A stretch of DNA of 64,000 bases from NCBI RefSeq assembly GCF_030436345.1, contig NZ_CP124038.1, forward strand, positions 186,001-250,000, given 5' to 3'. Source of the DNA: [Borrelia] tanukii. GTDB taxonomy: Bacteria; Spirochaetota; Spirochaetia; Borreliales; Borreliaceae. The position numbers and the translations under genes are program-made. Under the pieces are notes generated by a model. The model did no database searches. It was not told where the DNA came from and saw only the letters and a program-made list of their open reading frames with translations. Numbering within the stretch: the first letter of the stretch is position 1; every line of letters starts with the position of its first letter. This document shows positions 48,887 through 61,488 of this stretch, piece after piece.

Positions 48887-50434
48887 TTAACTACCATTAC
48901 TCATTGTCTTTAAAAAAATCTCATTATTTTTGCTTTTTTTCATCTTTTCTATCAGAACTTCAACTCCCTCATAATCATCAACACCTCCGAGTATTCTTCT
49001 AATAAGCAAAATCTTAGAACGCTCCTCTTCGCTAAGAAGTAACTCTTCTTTTCTGGTACCCGACTTTTTAATATTAATAGCAGGGAAAAGTCTTCTGTCT
49101 GCCAAACTTCTATCAAGAATTAATTCCATATTACCGGTACTTTTAAATTCTTCAAAAATAACTTCATCCATTTTACTCCCGGTATCAACCAAAGCAGTAG
49201 CTATAATAGTTAAACTTCCCCCTTCCTCAATATTTCTAGCAGATCCAAAAAACCTCTTTGGCTTATGAAGAGCATTAGAATCTACCCCGCCAGATAAAAT
49301 TTTACCAGAAGTTGGCATAGTTTGATTATATGCTCTTGCAAGTCTTGTAATAGAATCAAGCAAAATAACAACATCTTTTTTGTTTTCAACAAGCCTTTTT
49401 GCCTTTTCAATAACCATCTCTGCTACCTGAACATGCCTACTAGCTTGTTCATCAAAATTAGACGCAATCACTTCACCTTTAACACTGCGAATCATATCTG
49501 TAACTTCTTCTGGTCTCTCATCAATAAGCAATATCATCAAAATAACATCCGAATAATTAGTAGTTATTGCATTAGCTATTTTTTGAAGCAAAGTGGTCTT
49601 TCCCGCTTTTGGAGGAGACACTATTAAAGCCCTTTGTCCCTTACCTATAGGTGAAAAAAGATTAATAAGCCTTGTAGAAATATTGCAATTTTCATATTCA
49701 AGATTCAATTTAATATTAGGATAAAGAGGAGTTAAATTATCAAAAGGTATTCTGTTTTGAGCAAATGTAGGATCTTGATTATTAATAGATTTAATTTTAA
49801 CCATGGCAAAAAACCTCTCACCATCTCTAGGCGATCTAATTTGCCCATATAAAATATCACCTGTCCTTAAATTAAAAAGTCTAATCTGAGAAGGAGAAAC
49901 GTAAACATCATTGCCTCCTGAAAGATAAGAATTTGATGCGGTTCTCAAAAACCCATAGCCATCACTAAGCACATCAAGCACGCCTGTAAATAAAACATTA
50001 ATATTATTTTCACTTAATATTTTTACCAACAAAAATATTAATTCGGTTTTTTTCATTGTTACAGCAATAGTATGATTGGTTCCAAGACCTTCAACAATTT
50101 TTCTAACCTCTGTAATTGGCTTGTCATAAAGTTTTTCAATCTCTAAATAATCTTTGCCATTAAAAAACTTAATGATATTACTTTGCTCTAAAGTTTTAAT
50201 ATTATTTTCTAAACCTGAAGCAGAAATATCATAATCAAATTCGGGAAACACTACGCCATTTGCATCCTTTGCGCTACTTAAATCTGCAGATTTTGTTGCG
50301 TTAGATGCAGAATCCTTTTTGGCAACAACTTTAACCACTTTTTTTTTCAAATTATCTTCAATTTTAAACTCTTTAGAAATATCCAACCGCCTTATTTCAC
50401 TTTCTAAATCAAATTCACCATTTTTTTTATCCAT
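48887..50434 (-). CDS. rho: Transcription termination factor Rho
   Basis: 515 residues, about 95 longer than E. coli Rho because of a charged N-terminal region. The RNA-binding cold-shock-like domain has [15 protein letters not shown] and [16 protein letters not shown]. The ATPase has [22 protein letters not shown] and [13 protein letters not shown], then [29 protein letters not shown]. It is a hexameric helicase that ends untranslated transcripts. Confidence 0.97.
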   Translation of the reverse strand: MDKKNGEFDLESEIRRLDISKEFKIEDNLKKKVVKVVAKKDSASNATKSADLSSAKDANGVVFPEFDYDISASGLENNIKTLEQSNIIKFFNGKDYLEIEKLYDKPITEVRKIVEGLGTNHTIAVTMKKTELIFLLVKILSENNINVLFTGVLDVLSDGYGFLRTASNSYLSGGNDVYVSPSQIRLFNLRTGDILYGQIRSPRDGERFFAMVKIKSINNQDPTFAQNRIPFDNLTPLYPNIKLNLEYENCNISTRLINLFSPIGKGQRALIVSPPKAGKTTLLQKIANAITTNYSDVILMILLIDERPEEVTDMIRSVKGEVIASNFDEQASRHVQVAEMVIEKAKRLVENKKDVVILLDSITRLARAYNQTMPTSGKILSGGVDSNALHKPKRFFGSARNIEEGGSLTIIATALVDTGSKMDEVIFEEFKSTGNMELILDRSLADRRLFPAINIKKSGTRKEELLLSEEERSKILLIRRILGGVDDYEGVEVLIEKMKKSKNNEIFLKTMSNGS

Positions 50435-50513
50435 ACTTTCCTCTACGAATTAAATTTTTGAGAAAGGATTTTATAAAAATCTACTTATTATTAATTAATA
50501 AAAAACACCGAAC

Positions 50514-50921
50514 CTATTGCAAAGTATCTTTTATTTGTGAAACGGTGAAAGAAAACAAATCTACAATTTCATTAGACTTTATCATTTCACACTTACCATC
50601 AAAAATTATATTATCATTAATAAATATTTTTTTTGTCTTTACATCCCCATATATTTTACAACCGCTGTTTAAATAAACTTTACTAGCAGCATTTACATTG
50701 CCCTTCAAAATTCCTTCTACTATTAATGTATCACAAATTACCACATCGGTGATAACCTTGCTGTTTTTGCCAATAAAAAGCACACCCCCTTTTGAAGATA
50801 TTTCACCCTCAAAAGAAGAATCGAGATACAAAGTTCCTTCAAATTTTAATTTTCCTCTAAAAGTTAAACTAGAATCCAGCTTACAATCCCATTTATAAGA
50901 ATCTACCATATTAACCGGCAT
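50514..50921 (-). CDS. Bactofilin-family protein
   Basis: 135 residues. A short N-terminus leads into a right-handed beta-helix pattern of about six-residue steps: SLTFRGKLKFEGTLYLDSSFEGEIS, LFIGKNSKVITDVVICDTLIVEGILKGNV and VYLNSGCKIYGDV. This is the bactofilin (DUF583) fold, which polymerises into filaments that place wall enzymes or shape cells. The ATG comes directly after the hbb stop. A second bactofilin gene lies at the right edge of the window. Confidence 0.88.
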   Translation of the reverse strand: MPVNMVDSYKWDCKLDSSLTFRGKLKFEGTLYLDSSFEGEISSKGGVLFIGKNSKVITDVVICDTLIVEGILKGNVNAASKVYLNSGCKIYGDVKTKKIFINDNIIFDGKCEMIKSNEIVDLFSFTVSQIKDTLQ

Positions 50922-51248
50922 TTAACCTTTAATACCCCACACTCTCTCTTTCAAATCTTTGCCTGGACGAAAATACGCAACATGGTGGTCTAGAACCTTA
51001 ACATATTCCCCTGTTTGAGGATTGCGCGCATTTAAACGTCCCTTTCTTTTTCTAACTTCGAATGTACCAAAAGATCTAAACTCAATAACATTATTCAAAC
51101 AAAGATTGCTTTTAAGCTCTTCAAAAAAAGCATCTATTACAAGTCTTATGTATTTCTTTTCTAATTTTAGATTATTATTTCTAATATTTAAAGATATTTG
51201 ATCAACAATATCTGACTTAGTAATCTTTGGTCTTCTTGGAAAAGACAT
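50922..51248 (-). CDS. hbb: HU/IHF-type DNA-bending protein Hbb
   Basis: 108 residues. The family arm is present as [26 protein letters not shown], with the DNA-intercalating Pro in RNPQTG. The N-terminus is slightly longer than in HU ([20 protein letters not shown]). Hbb is the only HU/IHF-like protein I know in Borrelia and bends DNA strongly. It lies 12 bases after rpsT, an arrangement I recall from B. burgdorferi, and just before the bactofilin gene. Confidence 0.94.
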   Translation of the reverse strand: MSFPRRPKITKSDIVDQISLNIRNNNLKLEKKYIRLVIDAFFEELKSNLCLNNVIEFRSFGTFEVRKRKGRLNARNPQTGEYVKVLDHHVAYFRPGKDLKERVWGIKG

Positions 51249-51260
51249 AAACTAATTTCC

Positions 51261-51518
51261 TTACTTTAACAGCAAAACATTTAAACGAGATTTTTTTCTA
51301 GCAGCCTTATTTTTATGAATTATTCGCTTTCTAGCAGCAGTGTCTAGTTTTTTTGCAACAAACTTAAAAAATTCAATAGCTTCGTCTTTATTGCCCGCTT
51401 TAATCATGTTGATACAGCGTTTTTCTATCGTTTTTAATTCACTTTTTACACTTACATTTCTAATCTTTCTTTTTAAATTTTGACGAGAGCGCTTCAATGC
51501 AGATGCATTTTTTCTCAA
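51261..51518 (-). CDS. rpsT: 30S ribosomal protein S20
   Basis: 85 residues, highly basic, with the family pattern ASALKRSRQNLKRKIRNVSVKSELKT and the end KLDTAARKRIIHKNKAARKKSRL. S20 binds 16S rRNA early in 30S assembly. It is followed by hbb on the same strand after 12 bases. Confidence 0.96.
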   Translation of the reverse strand: MRKNASALKRSRQNLKRKIRNVSVKSELKTIEKRCINMIKAGNKDEAIEFFKFVAKKLDTAARKRIIHKNKAARKKSRLNVLLLK

Positions 51519-51587
51519 GTGATACTCCTTAATTTATTAAACAATGAATTTAATATACCAACTAATTCAAATATAGTCAATCAAAGC

Positions 51588-52415
51588 TTAAATTAATTCA
51601 GCATTATAGTTTTGATTAATATATTCAAAAACTTTTTGCATGGAATAAGAAATTTTTTTATTCAAAATATATACTTTTTTTGACGAATGATTCCCTTTAT
51701 AGGAAAAACACAAATAATTTTTATTGTTAAATTCGAATTCCCTGGTAATAAAAATTTTTTCAAAAAATTCATAAAAATAAATTTCACTTTTAAAGATTTT
51801 CCTTTCATAAATTGAATCTTTTCTAAATTCATAAAACAACACTATATTACTAATAACCGAAAAATCACCCAACAAAACTTTAATGTCAATAAAACAAATA
51901 AATAAAAAAATAAATATATTACTTAATGAAATATAATAAACAAATAAACTAATCATAATACGAGCTAAAAACATGCAAAGATATGCATAAGACAAATAAT
52001 ATCTTATTGGAAAATTTTCTAATTTTAGGATAAACAAATCTTTTCTTTTAAATTTAAGCTCTTTAAATAATTCACTCGAACCATTGCTTATCAAAAAATA
52101 AATTTTAATCTTTTTTTTATTTTTTAATTTCAAAATCAAAACATTGTCTGGCAATCTTTTTTCAAGCGAAATAATGTCATTAAAATCAAAATTACAACTA
52201 AAAAAAATGCTCTTATAATAAATTTTAGATCCCTTAAAAGAAATGGAACAAAAATATCTTAAATAAAAAAGAATTACAAAAAAATTTACTAAAAGAAGTG
52301 CCAGAACAGAGTAAAAAAAACTTGTATCATACAAAAACAAATAAAGCAAACAAATTACAATATTAAAAACAAACAAACTAACTAATTTTATATTATTGAA
52401 AAATAAATTACCCAT
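51588..52415 (-). CDS. Hypothetical membrane protein, possibly with PH-like domains
   Basis: 275 residues. Two hairpins of membrane segments are likely, at about 10-53 and 145-180. After each comes a soluble part rich in beta strands: SISFKGSKIYYKSIFFSCNFDFNDIISLEKRL with VLILKLKNKKKIKIYF, and later SIYERKIFKSEIYFYEF with FITREFEFNNKNYLCFSYKGN. The pattern resembles bacterial PH (DUF304-like) membrane proteins, but this is an inference from secondary structure. It lies between ychF and rpsT. Confidence 0.7.
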   Translation of the reverse strand: MGNLFFNNIKLVSLFVFNIVICLLYLFLYDTSFFYSVLALLLVNFFVILFYLRYFCSISFKGSKIYYKSIFFSCNFDFNDIISLEKRLPDNVLILKLKNKKKIKIYFLISNGSSELFKELKFKRKDLFILKLENFPIRYYLSYAYLCMFLARIMISLFVYYISLSNIFIFLFICFIDIKVLLGDFSVISNIVLFYEFRKDSIYERKIFKSEIYFYEFFEKIFITREFEFNNKNYLCFSYKGNHSSKKVYILNKKISYSMQKVFEYINQNYNAELI

Positions 52416-52429
52416 AATATAAAATAAAT

Positions 52430-53536
52430 TTAAACATTAAATTTAAAAAAGATTACATCTCCATCTCTTACCAGATACTCTTTACCCTCAATTCTAATAA
52501 GCCCTTTCTCTTTTAGTTTTTGAGCACTTTGAAATTTAAACAAATCCTCACAAGAATAAACTTCTGCTTTAATAAAACCCCTCTCAAAATCACTATGAAT
52601 TATTCCAGCAGCTTTAGGAGCTTTCATACCGTGCTTAAATGTCCAAGCTCTAACTTCTTGCAAACCTGCTGTAAAATAAGTTCTAAGTCCCAAAGTATAA
52701 TAGGCTTTTTTAATTAAATTACTAAGACCGCTATCATTTATTCCAAATAATTCTAACATTTCATTTTTATAAGATATATCCTTTATTCCAGCAAGCTCGG
52801 CTTCAATTTTGGCACATAATACTAAAAAATCATTCCCTTCTTTCAAAGCAATATTTTTTACAATATCTGTATATTTATTGCCACTAAGTGAATTTTCATC
52901 AACATTGCAAACATATAAAACTTTTTTAAAAGTCAAAAGATTTAAAGATCTAATAAAGTTGTATTCGAAATCATCAAATTCAAACTCAATAGCAGGATTC
53001 ATATTGCTTAAATGATTTTCAAGTCTTTTTAGCATTAAAACAATTGCCTTAGAAGATTCACTAATTTTTTTATCAGTGCTTTTAGCATTTTTTTCCTGCT
53101 TTTGAAGGCTTTTTTGAACAGTTTCAAGATCTGATAGACAAAGTTCAACATTGATTGTAGTTATATCTCTCTCAGGATTAATCTCATTATTAATATGAAT
53201 AACTTCTTTTTCTTCAAAGCATCTTACAACATGAACAATAAGAGAAACTTCTCGAATATTTGCCAAAAATTTATTACCAAGCCCTTCACCTGTTGATGCT
53301 CCTTTAACAAGACCTGCAATATCCACAAATTCCATAACAGCAGGAATAATCTTTTGTGGAACAATACACTCTGCAATTTTTAAAAGCCTTTCATCAGGAA
53401 TCTCTACTATTCCTACATTTGGCTCAATAGTACAAAAAGGATAATTAGCAATCTCAACCTTAGATGATGTCAAAGACGCAAATAAAGTAGATTTGCCCAC
53501 ATTGGGAAGCCCCACAATTCCCGCATTAAGTTTCAT
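52430..53536 (-). CDS. ychF: Ribosome-associated ATPase YchF
   Basis: 368 residues, full length for YchF. The P-loop GLPNVGKST is at residues 8-16, then FVDIAGLVKGASTGEGLGNKFLANIRE, the changed G4 region that favours ATP over GTP, a coiled-coil arm, and the TGS end with TFKHGMKAPKAAGIIHSDFERGFIKAEV. It binds ribosomes and is linked to stress responses. It follows the TPR/NHL/VWA gene after 32 bases. Confidence 0.96.
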   Translation of the reverse strand: MKLNAGIVGLPNVGKSTLFASLTSSKVEIANYPFCTIEPNVGIVEIPDERLLKIAECIVPQKIIPAVMEFVDIAGLVKGASTGEGLGNKFLANIREVSLIVHVVRCFEEKEVIHINNEINPERDITTINVELCLSDLETVQKSLQKQEKNAKSTDKKISESSKAIVLMLKRLENHLSNMNPAIEFEFDDFEYNFIRSLNLLTFKKVLYVCNVDENSLSGNKYTDIVKNIALKEGNDFLVLCAKIEAELAGIKDISYKNEMLELFGINDSGLSNLIKKAYYTLGLRTYFTAGLQEVRAWTFKHGMKAPKAAGIIHSDFERGFIKAEVYSCEDLFKFQSAQKLKEKGLIRIEGKEYLVRDGDVIFFKFNV

Positions 53537-53568
53537 ATCTCAAACCTCTAATAAAATCAAAAAGCAAT

Positions 53569-55575
53569 CTAATTAATAAAATATGCAAACTCCCCTCTTC
53601 CTGTCTGTTGATTTATATTTACTTCAACAGATAAATTAAAATATTTATTAGGCTCTTGAGGACCTGGATAATAATATTCTAGCAAATAAGTGCCTGTTTT
53701 TTGTTCTAAAATCAAATCATAAACTTTAGATACTCCTTCATAAGACGAAAAAGGAATTATAGCACCACCTGTTTCATTAACCAAATACTGAAGCTTACTA
53801 TTAACAGGATCATTGCCAAACAATATTAAGTAAAACCTTATATCATTATTTTTATAATAGCTTACTATTGTATCTAAAGAATATTTTTCAAAAGCTTTGC
53901 GATTTAAAACGCCACCACTAAAATAAACTACTGCTCTTCTTGAGCTTTTTGACATAAGCCCAGAACCTGCTAATTTCAAACTAACATCTGTTTTTACGGC
54001 ATCTGTACTATAAGGACCAAGAGAACTTGTGTTTTTAATACTGCTTGTCAAGCTTTCAATATTATCTATAATAGGCACATTTGTTGCATTTATAAAACTA
54101 AAGTTTTTATTTTTTGACGACTCCATTAAAGCATTTAAACCTACAATTTGATCTAAATCATAATTTTTCATATAAGAAGATTTATCAAAAACAACTGCTA
54201 TATTAATATCTTTTGAAGCATTTACATTGTATGCTACCTTGGGATTGACAATATAATAATTTTCATTTGCAATTGAAAAATTTTCACTTTTAAGCCCAAC
54301 AACCGGTAACCCGCTTTTACTGCTTACATTAAGCTCAACGTAAATTTTAGGGCCTCCAAGTCTAACTATTCTTCTAACATCAACATTTAAACTGTCGTAA
54401 AGACTTGAATCACTCTTGTAAACTGAAACCTTGGCATTATTAAAATCTGAGACAATCATCTGATTATTAGCATCCAAAATAGATGAAGAAATTTTAGAAT
54501 TCGCTTTATCTGCATTTAAAATTTTTGTAATTGTCTTTTTGGCAATATTGTACTTATAAACACCATATTTTGAAGATACTATAACATTGTTACCGGTAAA
54601 ATCGCTACTAAGCCCCTCTATTCCTTCAATAGAAGTAAAAACTGAATACAAATGATTGCCACTAGTATCAAAAACTTCAATAGTATTTCTCAAAGAATCT
54701 GCAACATAAATATTTTCATTCAAATAAGTAACACCTGTGGGACCCAAAAGACCCTTGTAACCCGAAGTTCTATAGCCAAAATGCAGAATAAAATCACCAT
54801 CAAGTCCAAATTTACTAACCCTTTTATTCCCCCACTCACTCACATAAATATAGTTTCTCTTATCAATAGCCATATACTGAGGAGCAAGCAATTCGCCATC
54901 TTTTGTGCCTTTTTTCCCAATAGATCTCCTTTTAACTCCAAGAACTTTGTCGTAAACACCAACTTCATCACTTGAATAAAGAGTCACATAAAGCAAATTA
55001 TTAGCTTCAATAACATCATAAGGTGATTTTAAATAACTAAATCCATCTTTAACCAAAGTATTAGCATTATTATTAACATCAAAATACAATATTTCATTAC
55101 CTACAAAATTAGCAGCATAATATCCACCGTACCTATCAGCCCTCAAAGATGTAATCTGATACCCGTGCGGCCTTTTGTAAATAGAATTATCAAGAGAAGC
55201 AACTTTTACAAGTTTTTTAAAGTTAAGTTCATAATTTGAAAAAATACCTCTCCTTTGTTCAATAGTAGAAATCAAATGTCTAAGATAGGGAACCTTATAA
55301 CCTTGATCTTTTAAATTTCTCCATTCCATTAAAGCTTCTTCAACATAACCTAGTCTGTAATAAACATTACCAGTCCAAAAATGATAATCAAGGTTATTAG
55401 GATCAAAACTTAAAATTTTTTTAAAAGATAAAAGAGCATCATCATAAATTCCATTATTATAGGAATTAAGAGCCCATTTAAACTCTTCTTGAGCATCTTT
55501 ATTGGTAACTATTCCTTGAGCATGCAAACTGAAAAAATTTAAAAAAAACAAACCAATAAAAACAAAAGCTAACAT
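53569..55575 (-). CDS. Secreted protein with TPR, NHL-propeller and VWA-like domains
   Basis: 668 residues. The signal peptide ends near SLHAQG. TPR units follow at about 25-105 (WALNSYNNGIYDDALLSFKKILSFDPNN). From about 125 to 400 comes a beta-propeller with NHL repeats, for example LLAPQYMAIDKRNYIYVSEWGNKRV and LLGPTGVTYLNENIYVADSL. From about 460 to 640 there is a von Willebrand A-like domain (INIAVVFDKSSYMKNY, RAVVYFSGG). The MIDAS DxSxS motif reads DKSSY, so metal binding is doubtful. It should be periplasmic and protein-binding. Confidence 0.85.
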   Translation of the reverse strand: MLAFVFIGLFFLNFFSLHAQGIVTNKDAQEEFKWALNSYNNGIYDDALLSFKKILSFDPNNLDYHFWTGNVYYRLGYVEEALMEWRNLKDQGYKVPYLRHLISTIEQRRGIFSNYELNFKKLVKVASLDNSIYKRPHGYQITSLRADRYGGYYAANFVGNEILYFDVNNNANTLVKDGFSYLKSPYDVIEANNLLYVTLYSSDEVGVYDKVLGVKRRSIGKKGTKDGELLAPQYMAIDKRNYIYVSEWGNKRVSKFGLDGDFILHFGYRTSGYKGLLGPTGVTYLNENIYVADSLRNTIEVFDTSGNHLYSVFTSIEGIEGLSSDFTGNNVIVSSKYGVYKYNIAKKTITKILNADKANSKISSSILDANNQMIVSDFNNAKVSVYKSDSSLYDSLNVDVRRIVRLGGPKIYVELNVSSKSGLPVVGLKSENFSIANENYYIVNPKVAYNVNASKDINIAVVFDKSSYMKNYDLDQIVGLNALMESSKNKNFSFINATNVPIIDNIESLTSSIKNTSSLGPYSTDAVKTDVSLKLAGSGLMSKSSRRAVVYFSGGVLNRKAFEKYSLDTIVSYYKNNDIRFYLILFGNDPVNSKLQYLVNETGGAIIPFSSYEGVSKVYDLILEQKTGTYLLEYYYPGPQEPNKYFNLSVEVNINQQTGRGEFAYFIN

Positions 55576-55723
55576 AATCTCCTTTACTCTTTAAAGACCT
55601 ACTACAAGCATAAATTTTCCAAAAAAATACTAAAATTTAATGCTATCATATAAAATTATTAATGATAATGTTAAATATATTACATCATTATGCTACTACT
55701 AATAATAGTAAAAAAGAGGAAAA

Positions 55724-58017
<2,294 letters not shown>

Positions 58018-58062
58018 TCAACTTTTAAATAAAACAAAAGAATGTCAATCTACTATAAGTAA

Positions 58063-58665
58063 TTATAATACAAGTTTATCTCTAATTAAAGAAATCACTT
58101 TATTCTTATCTTCTTCGTTAAAAATATTTATATCATCGTAAGAAAATTTTATCTTTGAAGACAAGCTATATTCATTATACCACTTCAAATATTTACTATT
58201 AAGACCCTCAAGATAATCTCTGGGAATATTCATTTCAAAACTCCTATTTCTATTTTTAATTCTGCGCTCAACCTCATCAATACTGCAATCAAGATAAACA
58301 AGCAAACTTGGTCGCTGCGAATGTTCAAGCATATTGTCAAGAAGATCAATATATATTTTATACTCCTCATCAGAGATATATCCATCGCAATTTAAAAGAG
58401 ATGCAAACACGCAATCACCATAAATAGATCTGTCAAGTATGCCCCCTTTTGTTCTAAACACACCTTTTATTAACTTAAACCTCTCATTGAGAAAATTAAT
58501 TTGAACTGGAAATGCCCATCTAGATTTATCCTTATAAAATTTACCTAATATGGCCAAAGTAAAATCATTATTCAGTTCACTGTAAAAAGGAACTTTTAGC
58601 TCCTTTGATAAAATATTTCCAAGAGTAGTTTTTCCTACTCCAATTAAACCTTCTATTACAATCAC
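58063..58665 (-). CDS. dck: Deoxynucleoside kinase (deoxyadenosine/deoxyguanosine type)
   Basis: About 200 residues. The ribosome binding site GGAGG lies 8 bases before a GTG at 58665 and 5 before a TTG at 58668; one of these is the start, since the longer frame would place GGAGG inside the gene. The P-loop is IEGLIGVGKTT. Also present are the DRS motif in ILDRSIYGDCVFA and the arginine-rich lid RRIKNRNRSFE. It phosphorylates salvaged deoxynucleosides, important because Borrelia lacks de novo purine synthesis and depends on salvage. Confidence 0.87.
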   Translation of the reverse strand: MIVIEGLIGVGKTTLGNILSKELKVPFYSELNNDFTLAILGKFYKDKSRWAFPVQINFLNERFKLIKGVFRTKGGILDRSIYGDCVFASLLNCDGYISDEEYKIYIDLLDNMLEHSQRPSLLVYLDCSIDEVERRIKNRNRSFEMNIPRDYLEGLNSKYLKWYNEYSLSSKIKFSYDDINIFNEEDKNKVISLIRDKLVL

Positions 58666-58812
58666 CAAGTCTACCTCCAAAAATAACTTAAATAACTCAC
58701 ATATAAGCTAAAAAAGAATTGCTAAAACATAAAACTTAATTTAATAAAAAAATCCAATGTAAAAATTTTAATATAAAATAAAAAATCCTTAAACAAATTT
58801 TTATAAAAGAAA

Positions 58813-58848
58813 TCAATAATTTAAAAATTAAAATTTTTAAATTATTGA
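58813..58848 (+). repeat. Perfect 17-bp inverted repeat over the glp -35 box
   Basis: The arms TCAATAATTTAAAAATT and AATTTTTAAATTATTGA are separated by AA. The right arm contains the TTGA of the -35 hexamer at 58845-58850. Apart from one C-G pair near the ends it is all A-T. It could be an operator for a dimeric repressor or form a cruciform. Confidence 0.75.
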
Positions 58849-58873
58849 CATTAATCTTAATTAAAAATAATAT
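58845..58873 (+). promoter_or_regulatory. Promoter of the glpFKD operon
   Basis: TTGACA (58845-58850) and TAATAT (58868-58873) are exactly 17 bases apart. Transcription would begin near 58880, giving a leader of about 194 bases before the glpF ATG, which agrees with the long leader I recall for this operon in B. burgdorferi. In that species c-di-GMP signalling raises glp expression in the tick. Confidence 0.75.
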
Positions 58874-59073
58874 ATTAAATACGAAATTTATAAATTTATA
58901 ATTAAAAATATTAATTTTTTTTGAAAGCAAGAGGCTAAAATATAAAAATCCTAACTATTTAAAAAAATAATACAAAATTTGATTAAAAAAATTTAATAAA
59001 TCCAAATTGAAAAATCAAAAATTAAAACTTTTTAAGAAAAAATAAAATTATTATAAAAACAAGGAGATAAAAT

Positions 59074-59838
59074 ATGAATTATACAAAATTCCAAGAATTT
59101 ATATCGGAATTTTTGGGAACATTTATACTATTAGCTCTAGGAACTGGATCTGTCGCAATGACAGTATTATTTCCCTCAAGTCCTGAAATATCAGGAGAAA
59201 TAATAAAAGGGGGATATACAAATATAGTATTTGGATGGGGATTGGGTGTAACATTTGGTATTTACACATCAGCAAGAATTAGTGGAGCACATCTAAATCC
59301 AGCCGTTAGCATAGGATTAGCAACTGTTGGAAAATTTCCCGCTTCAAAACTTTTACATTACATTGTAGCGCAAATATTAGGAGCATTTACAGGCGCATTA
59401 ATGACACTTGTCGTATTTTATCCTAAATGGATAGAAATAGATCCTGGCCTAGAAAATACTCAAGGCATAATGGCAACTTTCCCTGCTATTCCTGGATTTT
59501 TGCCTGGATTTATTGATCAAATTTTTGGAACTTTTTTGCTAATGTTTTTAATTTCTGTTGTTGGAGATTTTGTAAAAAACCATAATGATAACCCATTTAT
59601 TCCATTCATTGTGGGATCAGTGGTTTTAGCAATAGGAATAAGTTTTGGGGGAATGAACGGCTACGCTATTAATCCTGCAAGGGATTTAGGACCAAGAATT
59701 TTACTCTTATTTGCTGGATTTAAAAATCATGGCTTTAACAACCTAAGCATATTTATTGTGCCAATAATTGGTCCAATAATTGGAGCAATTTTAGGCGCTA
59801 CAATCTACGAATTTACACTAAAAAATAACAAAGACTAA
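59074..59838 (+). CDS. glpF: Glycerol uptake facilitator
   Basis: 254 residues, six membrane helices and two half-helices of the aquaporin fold. The two NPA motifs are intact: HLNPAVS with Asn75 and AINPARDLGPR with Asn200; the D after the second NPAR is typical of glycerol channels. It lets glycerol enter for lipid synthesis and energy. AAGGAG lies 8 bases before the ATG, and glpK follows after 37 bases. Confidence 0.97.
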   Translation: MNYTKFQEFISEFLGTFILLALGTGSVAMTVLFPSSPEISGEIIKGGYTNIVFGWGLGVTFGIYTSARISGAHLNPAVSIGLATVGKFPASKLLHYIVAQILGAFTGALMTLVVFYPKWIEIDPGLENTQGIMATFPAIPGFLPGFIDQIFGTFLLMFLISVVGDFVKNHNDNPFIPFIVGSVVLAIGISFGGMNGYAINPARDLGPRILLLFAGFKNHGFNNLSIFIVPIIGPIIGAILGATIYEFTLKNNKD

Positions 59839-59875
59839 AAGATATTGATCTTTGTCAAAATAAAAAGGAAGAATT

Positions 59876-61381
59876 ATGAAATACATTTTATCTATTGATC
59901 AAGGTACTACTAGCTCAAGAGCAATAGTATTTGATAAAAATGCAAACATAAAAGGGCTTGCCCAAAAAGAATTTACTCAAATTTATCCACAACCAAGTTG
60001 GGTGGAACACGATCCTAACGAAATATGGGGGTCACAACTTGGAGTTATAACAGAAGCTCTTGCAAATTCGGGAATTTTACCAAATGAAATTGATGCTATT
60101 GGAATAACTAATCAAAGAGAAACTACAGTTGTATGGGAAAAAAGTACAGGAAAACCTATTTATAATGCAATAGTATGGCAAGACAGAAGAACTGCAAAAA
60201 TTTGCGACCAATTAAAAAAAGAAGGAAAAGATAAAATTATTTTGGAAAAAACAGGCTTGGTGCTAGATTCTTATTTTAGTGGAACAAAAATACTGTGGAT
60301 CTTGGATAATGTAGAAGGTGCTAGACAAAAAGCTGAAAATGGTGAATTATGCTTTGGAACAATAGATACATGGCTATTATGGAATCTGACTCAAAAAAAA
60401 GTACATGCGACTGATTATTCTAATGCTTCAAGAACATTATTGTTAAACATTAGAACATTAGAATGGGATGATGAACTTTTAAGTATATTGAATATTCCAA
60501 AAGCAATTTTGCCAGAACTTAAAGAAAGTTCTACAATATATGGCGAAACAGATAAATCACTATTTGGAGCGGAAATTCCTATTGCAGGAATTGCCGGAGA
60601 TCAATTTGCAGCGACATTTGGACAAGCCTGTCTTAAAAAAGGTATGGCTAAAAACACATATGGAACTGGTTGCTTTTTAACAGTAAATATAGGTAAAGAA
60701 CCAATTATTAACCACGAAAAGCTTTTAACTTCAATTGCATGGGGAAGAAAAAAATCCGTAACCTATGTTCTTGAAGGAAGTGTTTTTATTGGTGGAGCCG
60801 TAATCCAGTGGCTAAGAGACGGTCTTGAATTTTTCAGAAAAAGTTCAGATGCAGAATCATTAGCAAGCTCTGCTCCAGATAATGGAGGAGTTTATTTTGT
60901 CCCAGCATTCGTTGGACTTGGTGCACCCCATTGGGATTCCTATGCAAGAGGAACAATCCTAGGAATAACAAGAGGATCAACAAAAGCTCACATTACAAGA
61001 GCTGCTCTTGAAAGCATAGCATTTCAAAGTTTTGACATACTAAATACCATGAAAAAATCTGTTCCCAACTTTGAAATTCAAGAACTAAGAGTAGACGGGG
61101 GAGCAAGTCAAAACAATCTATTAATGCAATTTCAAGCTGATCTTTTAGAATGCAAAGTTGTAAGACCTAAAATAACAGAAACAACCGCTCTTGGGGCCGC
61201 TTATCTTGCAGGACTTGCATCAGGTTATTGGCAAAGCGCCGAAGAAATCATAAGCCTTTGGCAAGCAGATAAAATATTTGAACCTTCAATGCCAAAAAAT
61301 CAAAGAGAAAATCTTCTTGAGAATTGGAACAAAGCAGTTGAAAGATCAAAATCCTGGATACAGGATTCTCATAATCTATAA
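59876..61381 (+). CDS. glpK: Glycerol kinase
   Basis: 501 residues, full length. FGGY family: [15 protein letters not shown] at the start, [54 protein letters not shown] and the C-terminal [21 protein letters not shown]. It traps glycerol as glycerol-3-phosphate in the cytoplasm, for GlpD or lipid synthesis. AAGGAAG precedes the ATG. Confidence 0.98.
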   Translation: MKYILSIDQGTTSSRAIVFDKNANIKGLAQKEFTQIYPQPSWVEHDPNEIWGSQLGVITEALANSGILPNEIDAIGITNQRETTVVWEKSTGKPIYNAIVWQDRRTAKICDQLKKEGKDKIILEKTGLVLDSYFSGTKILWILDNVEGARQKAENGELCFGTIDTWLLWNLTQKKVHATDYSNASRTLLLNIRTLEWDDELLSILNIPKAILPELKESSTIYGETDKSLFGAEIPIAGIAGDQFAATFGQACLKKGMAKNTYGTGCFLTVNIGKEPIINHEKLLTSIAWGRKKSVTYVLEGSVFIGGAVIQWLRDGLEFFRKSSDAESLASSAPDNGGVYFVPAFVGLGAPHWDSYARGTILGITRGSTKAHITRAALESIAFQSFDILNTMKKSVPNFEIQELRVDGGASQNNLLMQFQADLLECKVVRPKITETTALGAAYLAGLASGYWQSAEEIISLWQADKIFEPSMPKNQRENLLENWNKAVERSKSWIQDSHNL

Positions 61382-61404
61382 AAGTTCAAAACAAGACGTT
61401 TATA

Positions 61405-61467
61405 ATGCTATTTAATAAAATTAAAACAAATGATCTTTGCGAATTTTTCAAATCTAGCTTTAATTAA
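61405..61467 (+). CDS. Possible very small ORF between glpK and glpD
   Basis: A 20-codon frame (MLFNKIKTNDLCEFFKSSFN) in the 107-base gap. I recall a small gene, BB0242, at this point in B31, which is the main reason to list it. It has no clear ribosome binding site, so it may be untranslated spacer. Confidence 0.2.
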   Translation: MLFNKIKTNDLCEFFKSSFN

Positions 61468-61488
61468 GAAGAAAAGAAATTAACTAAA

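Larger units (their letters stand above)
58681..59073. other. Divergent region upstream of glpF
   Basis: A 393-base, very AT-rich gap between the leftward kinase gene and glpF. It holds a perfect inverted repeat, a good promoter and a leader of about 194 bases for glpFKD (see the separate entries). A minus-strand open frame at 58736-58930 is low-complexity and has no ribosome binding site, so it is not called. Confidence 0.8.

Noticed and set aside
58736-58930. A 64-codon minus-strand frame upstream of glpF
   Set aside because: Low-complexity Phe/Ile/Leu/Lys sequence from AT-rich DNA, no ribosome binding site, and it lies across the glp promoter.
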